Below the pieces are notes generated by a model, which saw only the letters and a program-made list of their open reading frames with translations, did no database searches and was not told the origin of the DNA. From positions 310,001 through 374,000 of the forward strand of contig JAWNZC010000012.1 of assembly GCA_035771165.1 (NCBI GenBank): a DNA stretch of 64,000 nt, written 5' to 3'. The DNA is from Paragorgia papillata (Eukaryota > Cnidaria > Anthozoa > Scleralcyonacea > Coralliidae). This document shows, in pieces, positions 26,901 through 41,311 of this stretch. The translations under genes and the position numbers were made by a program. Within the stretch, counting starts at the first letter, position 1; every line of letters begins with the position of its first letter.

Positions 26901-29900
26901 CCCGTTAAAGATTGCGCAATTGGCTAAAATAAACACGTTTTAAATTCTCGTTTAACGCGACGCCCGTTAGATGAAGAGTGATATTGCACAAGTTATACTC
27001 TACACATACATAAATAAATGCGCAATCGAGTGATTGTAAATATATTAAAACTTCGTTTTAGGTAAGTCGAGCATTTTTAATTGCATTGCTGATAACGCAC
27101 CCATTTTAGCCGAAATATTTTGGCATAATACGTGCAAAGACGCCTTGAGCAGTAAACTGACTTTAAAACAACAAAACTGCCTATTTAATAGCTTGAAAAT
27201 GCCCATAACAATTTTCGTTAACAATAAATTGTGAACATCTTTGTCAAATATAACTATTTTTAGAAAAATAACTGACTAGGTAACTAGGCTTATTTTATGA
27301 ACTAAAAATGTTTTCGCATGTCTGAAAAGCTATTTTCTTTATATTGTAAAAAATGCCGTTACAGCCAACTTAGGAGGGTACTTTAAAAGCCAAGAAAGCT
27401 AAAGCAATGTTATTGTAGACTAAATAAACTATTTCTCTGCAAAATTCAGTATGGAAATATGATATTCAATAGTCAAAATGGCCCCCTGTTGTGCGTCTGT
27501 TCTGTCCACGGTTCTCACAACGGTTCTCACTACGGTTCTCACCAGAAAAACATGTATTAGAACGAAGATTGTGGTTTTAAAATGACATTTTCTGCACACC
27601 CGCCTTGTGATATGTTAGTTTTCAATAAGAAAATAATGCATATTTACAATTCACGCTTTTCAAATGCGTTTTTTATAACGATGCTCGCTATATTTATATA
27701 AATAACTTGATGCTATACTATATCTTTATACTGCGGAAGTGAGAACCGTCGCCGCTTTACCTCTAAATTATTGTATTTTGTCGATGCAATACTGGTTAAA
27801 ACTCATTAAAAGGAAAGTATACCATGCAGATGATATTAGAAAAACAGCAGCACTGACTATTTGTAAAGAAACAAGCGTAAATTAGCAAACTAACGTCCAC
27901 GGTGTTCAGTGAGCACCGTGGTGAGAACCGTTGGTGAGAACCGTGGACGTTGTGACATTTGTCATGACAACCGTACAAGCGTTGTAGTACGTTATATCTC
28001 TCTAATAATTTTCCGCAAATATTTCGCGTTTTACCTTAGTATGTATTAGTAATGTTGTACGTAATATGGTTGCTAATGAAAACCTAGAACAAGTTTCAAT
28101 ATGTTTTGTCCCTTTCGTGCGTTTAATAGACGTTGGTAGACGTTGAGAATTTCGGATTTTTAAACCTAGTATCACTTCTCTAATATTTGGTTTTGTGCTG
28201 AAATTAAAGTACGCATACGTTCTACAACAATTGTTATAATAAAAAAAGGTCCCTACCTCAAATAGCGTTATTGCTAATACCGGCGCAGAACCCGTTAAAG
28301 ATTGCGCAATTGGCTAAAATAAACACGTTTAAATTCTCGTTTAACGCGACGCCCGTTAGATGAAGAGTGATATTGCACAAGTTATACTCTACACATACAT
28401 AAATAAATGCGCAATCGAGTGATTGTAAATATATTAAAACTTCGTTTTAGGTAAGTCGAGCATTTTTAATTGCATTGCTGATAACGCACCCATTTTAGCC
28501 GAAATATTTTGGCATAATACGTGCAAAGACGCCTTGAGCAGTAAACTGACTTTAAAACAACAAAACTGCCTATTTAATAGCTTGAAAATGCCCATAACAA
28601 TTTTGTTAACAATAAATTGTGAACATCTTTGTCAAATATAACTATTTTTAGAAAAATAACTGACTAGGTAACTAGGCTTATTTTATGAACTAAAAATGTT
28701 TTCGCATGTCTGAAAAGCTATTTTCTTTATATTGTAAAAAATGCCGTTACAGCCAACTTAGGAGGGTACTTTAAAGCCAAGAAAGCTAAAGCAATGTTAT
28801 TGTAGACTAAATAAACTATTTCTCTGCAAAATTCAGTATGGAAATATGATATTCAATAGTCAAAATGGCCCCCTGTTGTGCGTCTGTTCTGTCCACGGTT
28901 CTCACAACGGTTCTCACTACGGTTCTCACCAGAAAAACATGTATTAGAACGAAGATTGTGGTTTAAAATTACATTTTCTGCACACCCGCCTTGTGATATG
29001 TTAGTTTTCAATAAGAAAATAATGCATATTTACAATTCACGCTTTTCAAATGCGTTTTTTATAACGATGCTCGCTATATTTATATAAATAACTTGATGCT
29101 ATACTATATCTTTATACTGCGGAAGTGAGAACCGTCGCCGCTTTACCTCTAAATTATTGTATTTTGTCGATGCAATACTGGTTTAAAAAACTCATTAAAA
29201 GGAAAGTATACCATGCAGATGATATTAGAAAACAGCAGCACTGACTATTTGTAAAGAAACAAGCGTAAATTAGCAAACTAACGTCCACGGTGTTCAGTGA
29301 GCACCGTGGTGAGAACCGTTGGTGAGAACCGTGGACGTTGTGACATTTGTCATGACAACCGTACAAGCGTTGTAGTACGTTATATCTCTCTAATAATTTT
29401 CCGCAAATATTTCGCGTTTTACCTTAGTATGTATTAGTAATGTTGTACGTAATATGGTTGCTAATGAAAACCTAGAACAAGTTTCAATATGTTTTGTCCC
29501 TTTCGTGCCTTTAATAGACGTTGGTAGACGTTGAGAATTTCGGATTTTTAAACCTAGTATCACTTCTCTAATATTTGGTTTTGTGCTGAAATTAAAGTAC
29601 GCATACGTTCTACAACAATTGTTATAATAAAAAAAAGGTCCCTACCTCAAATAGCGTTATTGCTAATACCGGCGCAGAACCCGTTAAAGATTGCGCAATT
29701 GGCTAAAATAAACACGTTTTAATTCTCGTTTAATGCGACGCCCGTTAGATGAAGAGTGATATTGCACAAGTTATACTCTACACATACATAAATAAATGCG
29801 CAATCGAGTGATTGTAAATATATTAAAACTTCGTTTTAGGTAAGTCGAGCATTTTTAATTGCATTGCTGATAACGCACCCATTTTAGCCGAAATATTTTG

Positions 29901-32900
29901 GCATAATACGTGCAAAGACGCCTTGAGCAGTAAACTGACTTTAAAACAACAAAACTGCCTATTTAATAGCTTGAAAATGCCCATAACAATTTCGTTAACA
30001 ATAAATTGTGAACATCTTTGTCAAATATAACTATTTTTAGAAAAATAACTGACTAGGTAACTAGGCTTATTTTATGAACTAAAAATGTTTTCGCATGTCT
30101 GAAAAGCTATTTTCTTTATATTGTAAAAAATGCCGTTACAGCCAACTTAGGAGGGTACTTTAAAGCCAAGAAAGCTAAAGCAATGTTATTGTAGACTAAA
30201 TAAACTATTTTTCTCTGCAAAATTCAGTATGGAAATATGATATTCAATAGTCAAAATGGCCCCCTGTTTGTGCGTCTGTTCTGTCCACGGTTCTCACAAC
30301 GGTTCTCACTACGGTTCTCACCAGAAAAACATGTATTAGAACGAAGATTGTGGTTTAAAATGACATTTTCTGCACACCCGCCTTGTGATATGTTAGTTTT
30401 CAATAAGAAAATAATGCATATTTACAATTCACGCTTTTCAAATGCGTTTTTTATAACGATGCTCGCTATATTTATATAAATAACTTGATGCTATACTATA
30501 TCTTTATACTGCGGAAGTGAGAACCGTCGCCGCTTTACCTCTAAATTATTGTATTTTGTCGATGCAATACTGGTTAAAACTCATTAAAAGGAAAGTATAC
30601 CATGCAGATGATATTAGAAAACAGCAGCACTGACTATTTGTAAAGAAACAAGCGTAAATTAGCAAACTAACGTCCACGGTGTTCAGTGAGCACCGTGGTG
30701 AGAACCGTTGGTGAGAACCGTGGACGTTGTGACATTTGTCATGACAACCGTACAAGCGTTGTAGTACGTTATATCTCTCTAATAATTTTCCGCAAATATT
30801 TCGCGTTTTACCTTAGTATGTATTAGTAATGTTGTACGTAATATGGTTGCTAATGAAAACCTAGAACAAGTTTCAATATGTTTTGTCCCTTTCGTGCCTT
30901 TAATAGACGTTGGTAGACGTTGAGAATTTCGGATTTTTAAACCTAGTATCACTTCTCTAATATTTGGTTTTGTGCTGAAATTAAAGTACGCATACGTTCT
31001 ACAACAATTGTTATAATAAAAAAAGGTCCCTACCTCAAATAGCGTTATTGCTAATACCGGCGCAGAACCCGTTAAAGATTGCGCAATTGGCTAAAATAAA
31101 CACGTTTTAATTCTCGTTTAACGCGACGCCCGTTAGATGAAGAGTGATATTGCACAAGTTATACTCTACACATACATAAATAAATGCGCAATCGAGTGAT
31201 TGTAAATATATTAAAACTTCGTTTTAGGTAAATCGAGCATTTTTAATTGCATTGCTTATAACGCACCTATTTTAGCCGAAATATTTTGGCATAATACGTG
31301 CAAAGACGCCTTGAGCAGTAAACTGACTTTAAAACAACAAAACTGCCTATTTAATAGCTTGAAAATGCCCATAACAATTTTCGTTAACAATAAATTGTGA
31401 ACATCTTTGTCAAATATAACTATTTTTAGAAAAATAACTGACTAGGTAACTAGGCTTATTTTATGAACTAAAAATGTTTTCGCATGTCTGAAAAGCTATT
31501 TTCTTTATTATTGTAAAAAATTCCGTTACAGCCAACTTAGGAGGGTACTTTTAAAGCCAAGAAAGCTAAAGCAATGTTATTGTAGACTAAATAAACTATT
31601 TCTCTGCAAAATTCAGTATGGAAATATGATATTCAATAGTCAAAAATGGCCCCCTGTTGTGCGTCTGTTCTGTCCACGGTTCTCACAACGGTTCTCACTA
31701 CGGTTCTCACCAGAAAAACATGTATTAGAACGAAGATTGTGGTTTAAAATGACATTTTCTGCACACCCGCCTTGTGATATGTTAGTTTTCAATAAGAAAA
31801 TAATGCATATTTACAATTCACGCTTTTCAAATGCGTTTTTTATAACGATGCTCGCTATATTTATATAAATAACTTGATGCTATACTATATCTTTATACTG
31901 CGGAAGTGAGAACCGTCGCCGCTTTACCTCTAAATAATTGTATTTTGTCGATGCAATACTGGTTAAAACTCATTAAAAGGAAAGTATACCATGCAGATGA
32001 TATTAGAAAACAGCAGCACTGACTATTTGTAAAGAAACAAGCGTAAATTAGCAAACTAACGTCCACGGTGTTCAGTGAGCACCGTGGTGAGAACCGTTGG
32101 TGAGAACCGTGGACGTTGTGACATTTGTCATGACAACCGTACAAGCGTTGTAGTACGTTATATCTCTCTAATAATTTTCCGCAAATATTTCGCGTTTTAC
32201 CTTAGTATGTATTAGTAATGTTGTACGTAATATGGTTGCTAATGAAAACCTAGAACAAGTTTCAATATGTTTTGTCCCTTTCGTGCCTTTAATAGACGTT
32301 GGTAGACGTTGAGAATTTCGGATTTTTAAACCTAGTATCACTTCTCTAATATTTGGTTTTGTGCTGAAATTAAAGTACGCATACGTTCTACAACAATTGT
32401 TATAATAAAAAAAGGTCCCTACCTCAAATAGCGTTATTGCTAATACCGGCGCAGAACCCGTTAAAGATTGCGCAATTGGCTAAAATAAACACGTTTTAAA
32501 TTCTCGTTTAACGCGACGCCCGTTAGATGAAGAGTGATATTGCACAAGTTATACTCTACACATACATAAATAAATGCGCAATCGAGTGATTGTAAATATA
32601 TTAAAACTTCGTTTTAGGTAAGTCGAGCATTTTTAATTGCATTGCTGATAACGCACCCATTTTAGCCGAAATATTTTGGCATAATACGTGCAAAGACGCC
32701 TTGAGCAGTAAACTGACTTTAAAACAACAAAACTGCCTATTTAATAGCTTGAAAATGCCCATAACAATTTTCGTTAACAATAAATTGTGAACATCTTTGT
32801 CAAATATAACTATTTTTAGAAAAATAACTGACTAGGTAACTAGGCTTATTTTATGAACTAAAAATGTTTTCGCATGTCTGAAAAGCTATTTTTCTTTATA

Positions 32901-35900
32901 TTGTAAAAAATGCCGTTACAGCCAACTTAGGAGGGTACTTTAAAGCCAAGAAAGCTAAAGCAATGTTATTGTAGACTAAATAAACATATTTCTCTGCAAA
33001 ATTCAGTATGGAAATATGATATTCAATAGTCAAAATGGCCCCCTGTTGTGCGTCTGTTCTGTCCACGGTTCTCACAACGGTTCTCACTACGGTTCTCACC
33101 AGAAAAACATGTATTAGAACGAAGATTGTGGTTTAAAATGACATTTTCTGCACACCCGCCTTGTGATATGTTAGTTTTCAATAAGAAAATAATGCATATT
33201 TACAATTCACGCTTTTCAAATGCGTTTTTTATAACGATGCTCGCTATATTTATATAAATAACTTGATGCTATACTATATCTTTATACTGCGGAAGTGAGA
33301 ACCGTCGCCGCTTTACCTCTAAATTATTGTATTTTGTCGATGCAATACTGGTTAAAACTCATTAAAAGGAAAGTATACCATGCAGATGATATTAGAAAAA
33401 CAGCAGCACTGACTATTTGTAAAGAAACAAGCGTAAATTAGCAAACTAACGTCCACGGTGTTCAGTGAGCACCGTGGTGAGAACCGTTGGTGAGAACCGT
33501 GGACGTTGTGACATTTGTCATGACAACCGTACAAGCGTTGTAGTACGTTATATCTCTCTAATAATTTTCCGCAAATATTTCGCGTTTTACCCTAGTATGT
33601 ATTAGTAATGTTGTACGTAATATGGTTGCTAATGAAAACCTAGAACAAGTTTCAATATGTTTTGTCCCTTTCGTGCCTTTAATAGACGTTGGTAGACGTT
33701 GAGAATTTCGGATTTTTAAACCTAGTATCACTTCTCTAATATTTGGTTTTGTGCTGAAATTAAAGTACGCATACGTTCTACAACAATTGTTATAATAAAA
33801 AAAGGTCCCTACCTCAAATAGCGTTATTGCTAATACCGGCGCAGAACCCGTTAAAGATTGCGCAATTGGCTAAAATAAACACGTTTTAATTTCTCGTTTA
33901 AACGCGACGCCCGTTAGATGAAGAGTGATATTGCACAAGTTATACTCTACACATACATAAATAAATGCGCAATCGAGTGATTGTATATATATTAAAACTT
34001 TGTTTTAGGTAAGTCGAGCATTTTTAATTGCATTGCTGATAACGCACCCATTTTAGCCGAAATATTTTGGCATAATACGTGCAAAGACGCCTTGAGCAGT
34101 AAACTGACTTTAAAACAACAAAACTGCCTATTTAATAGCTTGAAAATGCCCATAACAATTTTGTTAACAATAAATTGTGAACATCTTTGTCAAATATAAC
34201 TATTTTTAGAAAAATAACTGACTAGGTAACTAGGCTTATTTTATGAACTAAAAATGTTTTCGCATGTCTGAAAAGCTATTTTCTTTATATTGTAAAAAAT
34301 TCCGTTACAGCCAACTTAGGAGGGTACTTTAAAGCCAAGAAAGCTAAAGCAATGTTATTGTAGACTAAATAAACTATTTCTCTGCAAAATTCAGTATGGA
34401 AATATGATATTCAATAGTCAAAATGGCCCCCTGTTGTGCGTCTGTTCTGTCCACGGTTCTCACAACGGTTCTCACTACGGTTCTCACAAGAAAAACATGT
34501 ATTAGAACGAAGATTGTGGTTTAAAATAACATTTTCTGCACACCCGCCTTGTGATATGTTAGTTTTCAATAAGAAAATAATGCATATTTACAATTCACGC
34601 TTTTCAAATGCGTTTTTTATAACGATGCTCGCTATATTTATATAAATAACTTGATGCTATACTATATCTTTATACTGCGGAAGTGAGAACCGTCGCCGCT
34701 TTACCTCTAAATTATTGTATTTTGTCGATGCAATGCTGGTTAAAACTCATTAAAAGGAAAGTATACCATGCAGATGATATTAGAAAACAGCAGCACTGAC
34801 TATTTGTAAAGAAACAAGCGTAAATTAGCAAACTAACGTCCACGGTGTTCAGTGAGCACCGTGGTGAGAACCGTTGGTGAGAACCGTGGACGTTGTGACA
34901 TTTGTCATGACAAACCGTACAAGCGTTGTAGTACGTTATATATCTCTCTAATAATTTTCCGCAAATATTTCGCGTTTTACCTTAGTATGTATTAGTAATG
35001 TTGTACGTAATATGGTTGCTAATGAAAACCTAGAACAAGTTTCAATATGTTTTGTCCCTTTCGTGCCTTTAATAGACGTTGGTAGACGTTGAGAATTTCG
35101 GATTTTTAAACCTAGTATCACTTCTCTAATATTTGGTTTTGTGCTGAAATTAAAGTACGCATACGTTCTACAACAATTGTTATAATAAAAAAAGGTCCCT
35201 ACCTCAAATAGCGTTATTGCTAATACCGGCGCAGAACCCGTTAAAGATTGCGCAATTGGCTAAAATAAACACGTTTTAATTCTCGTTTAACGCGACGCCC
35301 GTTAGATGAAGAGTGATATTGCACAAGTTATACTCTACACATACATAAATAAATGCGCAATCGAGTGATTGTATATATATTAAAACTTTGTTTTAGGTAA
35401 GTCGAGCATTTTTAATTGCATTGCTGATAACGCACCCATTTTAGCCGAAATATTTTGGCATAATACGTGCAAAGACGCCTTGAGCAGTAAACTGACTTTA
35501 AAAACAACAAAACTGCCTATTTAATAGCTTGAAAATGCCCATAACAATTTTGTTAACAATAAATTGTGAACATCTTTGTCAAATATAACTATTTTTAGAA
35601 AAATAACTGACTAGGTAACTAGGCTTATTTTATGAACTAAAAATGTTTTCGCATGTCTGAAAAGCTATTTTCTTTATATTGTAAAAAATTCCGTTACAGC
35701 CAACTTAGGAGGGTACTTTAAAGCCAAGAAAGCTAAAGCAATGTTATTGTAGACTAAATAAACTATTTCTCTGCAAAATTCAGTATGGAAATATGATATT
35801 CAATAGTCAAAATGGCCCCCTGTTGTGCGTCTGTTCTGTCCACGGTTCTCACAACGGTTCTCACTACGGTTCTCACCAGAAAAACATGTATTAGAACGAA

Positions 35901-38000
35901 GATTGTGGTTTAAAATGACATTTTCTGCACACCCGCCTTGTGATATGTTAGTTTTCAATAAGAAAATAATGCATATTTACAATTCACGCTTTTCAAATGC
36001 GTTTTTTATAACGATGCTCGCTATATTTATATAAATAACTTGATGCTATACTATATCTTTATACTGCGGAAGTGAGAACCGTCGCCGCTTTACCTCTAAA
36101 TTATTGTATTTTGTCGATGCAATACTGGTTAAAACTCATTAAAAGGAAAGTATACCATGCAGATGATATTAGAAAACAGCAGCACTGACTATTTGTAAAG
36201 AAACAAGCGTAAATTAGCAAACTAACGTCCACGGTGTTCAGTGAGCACCGTGGTGAGAACCGTTGGTGAGAACCGTGGACGTTGTGACATTTGTCATGAC
36301 AACCGTACAAGCGTTGTAGTACGTTATATCTCTCTAATAATTTTCCGCAAATATTTCGCGTTTTACCTTAGTATGTATTAGTAATGTTGTACGTAATATG
36401 GTTGCTAATGAAAACCTAGAACAAGTTTCAATATGTTTTGTCCCTTTCGTGCCTTTAATAGACGTTGGTAGACGTTGAGAATTTCGGATTTTTAAACCTA
36501 GTATCACTTCTCTAATATTTGGTTTTGTGCTGAAATTAAAGTACGCATACGTTTCTACAACAATTGTTTATAATAAAAAAAGGTCCCTACCTCAAATAGC
36601 GTTATTGCTAATACCGGCGCAGAACCCGTTAAAGATTGCGCAATTGGCTAAAATAAACACGTTTTAATTCTCGTTTAACGCGACGCCCGTTAGATGAAGA
36701 GTGATATTGCACAAGTTATACTCTACACATACATAAATAAATGCGCAATCGAGTGATTGTATATATATTAAAACTTTGTTTTAGGTAAGTCGAGCATTTT
36801 TAATTGCATTGCTGATAACGCACCCATTTTAGCCGAAATATTTTGGCATAATACGTGCAAAGACGCCTTGAGCAGTAAACTGACTTTAAAACAACAAAAC
36901 TGCCTATTTAATAGCTTGAAAATGCCCATAACAATTTTGTTAACAATAAATTGTGAACATCTTTGTCAAATATAACTATTTTTAGAAAAATAACTGACTA
37001 GGTAACTAGGCTTATTTTATGAACTAAAAATGTTTTCGCATGTCTGAAAAGCTATTTTCTTTATATTGTAAAAAATTCCGTTACAGCCAACTTAGGAGGG
37101 TACTTTAAAGCCAAGAAAGCTAAAGCAATGTTATTGTAGACTAAATAAACTATTTCTCTGCAAAATTCAGTATGGAAATATGATATTCAATAGTCAAAAT
37201 GGCCCCCTGTTGTGCGTCTGTTCTGTCCACGGTTCTCACAACGGTTCTCACTACGGTTCTCACCAGAAAAAACATGTATTAGAACGAAGATTGTGGTTTA
37301 AAAATGACATTTTCTGCACACCCGCCTTGTGATATGTTAGTTTTCAATAAGAAAATAATGCATATTTACAATTCACGCTTTTCAAATGCGTTTTTTTATA
37401 ACGATGCTCGCTATATTTATATAAATAACTTGATGCTATACTATATCTTTATACTGCGGAAGTGAGAACCGTCGCCGCTTTACCTCTAAATTATTGTATT
37501 TTGTCGATGCAATACTGGTTAAAACTCATTAAAAGGAAAGTATACCATGCAGATGATATTAGAAAACAGCAGCACTGACTATTTGTAAAGAAACAAGCGT
37601 AAATTAGCAAACTAACGTCCACGGTGTTCAGTGAGCACCGTGGTGAGAACCGTTGGTGAGAACCGTGGACGTTGTGACATTTGTCATGACAACCGTACAA
37701 GCGTTGTAGTACGTTATATCTCTCTAATAATTTTCCGCAAATATTTCGCGTTTTACCTTAGTATGTATTAGTAATGTTGTACGTAATATGGTTGCTAATG
37801 AAAACCTAGAACAAGTTTCAATATGTTTTGTCCCTTTCGTGCCTTTAATAGACGTTGGTAGACGTTGAGAATTTCGGATTTTTAAACCTAGTATCACTTC
37901 TCTAATATTTGGTTTTGTGCTGAAATTAAAGTACGCATACGTTCTACAACAATTGTTATAATAAAAAAAGGTCCCTACCTCAAATAGCGTTATTGCTAAT
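21000..38000. repeat. Long homogenised block of satellite units
   Basis: Almost every unit from about 21,290 to 37,965 has TTGTTATAATAAAAAAAGG in place of TTGTTAAAATAACAAAAGG, and most have GGTAAGTCGAGC in place of GGTAAATCGAGC. A sub-block of three consecutive units (near 33,984, 35,372 and 36,759) shares GATTGTATATATATT and CTTTGTTTTAGG. Many extra single bases in A or T runs are also seen in this block. This is the pattern expected of block-wise homogenisation, possibly with added assembly noise. Confidence 0.75.
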
Positions 38001-41000
38001 ACCGGCGCAGAACCCGTTAAAGATTGCGCAATTGGCTAAAATAAACACGTTTTAATTCTCGTTTAACGCGACGCCCGTTAGATGAAGAGTGATATTGCAC
38101 AAGTTATACTCTACACATACATAAATAAATGCGCAATCGAGTGATTGTAAATATATTAAAACTTCGTTTTAGGTAAATCGAGCATTTTTAATTGCATTGC
38201 TTATAACGCACCTATTTTAGCCGAAATATTTTGGCATAATACGTGCAAAGACGCCTTGAGCAGTAAACTGACTTTAAAACAACAAAACTGCCTATTTAAT
38301 AGCTTGAAAATGCCCATAACAATTTTGTTAACAATAAATTGTGAACATCTTTGTCAAATATAACTATTTTTAGAAAAATAACTGACTAGGTAACTAGGCT
38401 TATTTTATGAACTAAAAATGTTTTCGCGTGTCTGAAAAGCTATTTTCTTTATATTGTAAAAAATGCCGTTACAGCCAACTTAGGAGGGTACTTTAAAGCC
38501 AAGAAAGCTAAAGCAATGGTATTGTAGACTTAATAAACTATTTCTCTGCAAAATTCAGTATGGAAATATGATATTCAATAGTCAAAATGGCCCCCTGTTG
38601 TGCGTCTGTTCTGTCCACGGTTCTCACAACGGTTCTCACTACGGTTCTCACCAGAAAAACATGTATTAGAACGAAGATTGTGGTTTAAAATTACATTTTC
38701 TGCACACCCGCCTTGTGATATGTTAGTTTTCAATAAGAAAATAATGCATATTTACAATTCACGCTTTTCAAAGCGTTTTTTATAACGATGCTCGCTATAT
38801 TTATTTAAATAACTTGATGCTATACTATATCTTTATACTGCGGAAGTGAGAACCGTCGCCGCTTTACCTCTAAATTATTGTATTTTGTCGATGCAATACC
38901 GGTTAAATCTCATTAAAAGGAAAGTATACCATGCAGATGATATTAGAAAACAGCAGCACTGACTATTTGTCAAGAAACAAGCGTAAATTAGCAAACTAAC
39001 GTCCACGGTGTTCAGTGAGCACCGTGGTGAGAACCGTTGGTGAGAACCGTGGACGTTGTGACATTTGTCATGACAACCGTACAAGCGTTGTAGTACCTTA
39101 TATCTCTCTAATAATTTTCCGCAAATATTTCGCGTTTTACCTTAGTATGTATTAGTAATGTTGTACGTAATATGGTTGCTAATGAAAACCTAGAACAAGT
39201 TTCAATATGTTTTGTCCCTTTCGTGCCTTTAATAGACGTTGGTAGACGTTGAGAATTTCGGATTTTTAAACCTAGTATCACTTCTCTAATATTTGGTTTT
39301 GTGCTGAAATTAAAGTACGCATACGTTCTACAACAATTGTTAAAATAACAAAAGGTCCCTACCTCAAATAGCGTTATTGCTAATACCGGCGCAGAACCCG
39401 TTAAAGATTGCGCAATTGGCTAAAATAAACACGTTTTAATTCTCGTTTAATGCGACGCCCGTTAGATGAAGAGTGATATTGCACAAGTTATACTCTACAC
39501 ATACATAAATAAATGCGCAATCGAGTGATTGTAAATATATTAAAACTTCGTTTTAGGTAAATCGAGCATTTTTAATTGCATTGCTTATAACGCACCTATT
39601 TTAGCCGAAATATTTTGGCATAATACGTGCAAAGACGCCTTGAGCAGTAAACTGACTTTAAAACAACAAAACTGCCTATTTAATAGCTTGAAAATGCCCA
39701 TAACAATTTTGTTAACAATAAATTGTGAACATCTTTGTCAAATATAACTATTTTTAGAAAAATAACTGACTAGGTAACTAGGCTTATTTTATGAACTAAA
39801 AAATGTTTTTCGCGTGTCTGAAAAGCTATTTTCTTTATATTGTAAAAAATGCCGTTACAGCCAACTTAGGAGGGTACTTTAAAGCCAAGAAAGCTAAAGC
39901 AATGGTATTGTAGACTTAATAAACTATTTCTCTGCAAAATTCAGTATGGAAATATGATATTCAATAGTCAAAATGGCCCCCTGTTGTGCGTCTGTTCTGT
40001 CCACGGTTCTCACAAACGGTTCTCACTACGGTTCTCACCAGAAAAACATGTATTAGAACGAAGATTGTGGTTTAAAATTACATTTTCTGCACACCCGCCT
40101 TGTGATATGTTAGTTTTTCAATAAGAAAATAATGCATATTTACAATTCACGCTTTTCAAAGCGTTTTTTATAACGATGCTCGCTATATTTATTTAAATAA
40201 CTTGATGCTATACTATATCTTTATACTGCGGAAGTGAGAACCGTCGCCGCTTTACCTCTAAATTATTGTATTTTGTCGATGCAATACCGGTTAAATCTCA
40301 TTAAAAGGAAAGTATACCATGCAGATGATATTAGAAAACAGCAGCACTGACTATTTGTCAAGAAACAAGCGTAAATTAGCAAACTAACGTCCACGGTGTT
40401 CAGTGAGCACCGTGGTGAGAACCGTTGGTGAGAACCGTGGACGTTGTGACATTTGTCATGACAACCGTACAAGCGTTGTAGTACCTTATATCTCTCTAAT
40501 AATTTTCCGCAAATATTTCGCGTTTTACCTTAGTATGTATTAGTAATGTTGTACGTAAATATGGTTGCTAATGAAAACCTAGAACAAGTTTCAATATGTT
40601 TTGTCCCTTTCGTGCCTTTAATAGACGTTGGTAGACGTTTGAGAATTTCGATTTTTAAACCTAGTATCACTTCTCTAATATTTGGTTTTGTGCTGAAATT
40701 AAAGTACGCATACGTTCTACAACAATTGTTAAAATAACAAAAGGTCCCTACCTCAAATAGCGTTATTGCTAATACCGGCGCAGAACCCGTTAAAGATTGC
40801 GCAATTGGCTAAAATAAACACGTTTTAATTCTCGTTTAATGCGACGCCCGTTAGATGAAGAGTGATATTGCACAAGTTATACTCTACACATACATAAATA
40901 AATGCGCAATCGAGTGATTGTAAATATATTAAAACTTCGTTTTAGGTAAATCGAGCATTTTTAATTGCATTGCTGATAACGCGCACCTATTTTAGCCGAA

Positions 41001-41311
41001 ATATTTTGGCATAATACGTGCAAAGACGGCTTGAGCAGTAAACTGACTTTAAAACAACAAAACTGCCTATTTAATAGCTTGAAAATGCCCATAACAATTT
41101 TGTTAACAATAAATTGTGAACATCTTTGTCAAATATAACTATTTTTAGAAAAATAACTGACTAGGTAACTAGGCTTATTTTATGAACTAAAAATGTTTTC
41201 ACAAGTCTGAAAAGCTATTTTCTTTATATTGTAAAAAATGCCGTTACAGCCAACTTAGGAGGGTACTTTAAAGCCAAGAAAGCTAAAGCAATGTTATTGT
41301 AGACTAAATAA
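38000..41311. repeat. Right-terminal satellite units and array boundary
   Basis: The last two full units (anchors 38,600 and 39,986) share CAAAGCGTTTT instead of CAAATGCGTTTT, ATTTAAATAAC, AATGGTATTG and GACTTAATAAAC, so they are sister copies. The final partial unit runs normally to ACTAAATAAACT and then changes abruptly to unrelated sequence at about 41,312. The missing remainder would begin ATTTCTCTGC. No target-site duplication or inverted repeat is visible at the break. Confidence 0.85.

Larger units (their letters stand above)
1..41311. repeat. Macrosatellite array, ~1.39-kb unit, about 29.8 head-to-tail copies
   Basis: The same ~1.39-kb AT-rich sequence repeats without interruption from the first base to about 41,311. 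The landmark GTGCGTCTG recurs at 1070, 2455, 3840, 5232, 6617, 8009, 9407, 10792, 12194, 13600, 14987, 16371, 17755, 19153, 20550, 21937, 23321, 24711, 26102, 27491, 28878, 30270, 31659, 33048, 34436, 35825, 37212, 38600 and 39986. Spacing is 1,384-1,406 bp, and by eye copies differ by only a few percent. The left edge is outside the window. No unit has an ATG-led frame of useful length, an RNA gene I recognise, or a transposase. Satellite or macrosatellite DNA is the best call; its function is unknown. Confidence 0.97.

Noticed and set aside
1070..41311. Recurring 69-codon frames on both strands of the satellite (for example 1070-1279 plus, 1346-1555 minus)
   Set aside because: They begin with GTG or TTG, not ATG, have no known domain, repeat only because the DNA repeats, and indels alter or break them between units.
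1..41311. CRISPR-like array because of regular repeats
   Set aside because: The repeats are contiguous 1.39-kb units in eukaryotic DNA, with no short repeat-spacer pattern or cas genes.
1..41311. rDNA, histone or snRNA gene cluster
   Set aside because: No recognisable rRNA, histone protein or snRNA sequence appears in the unit on either strand.
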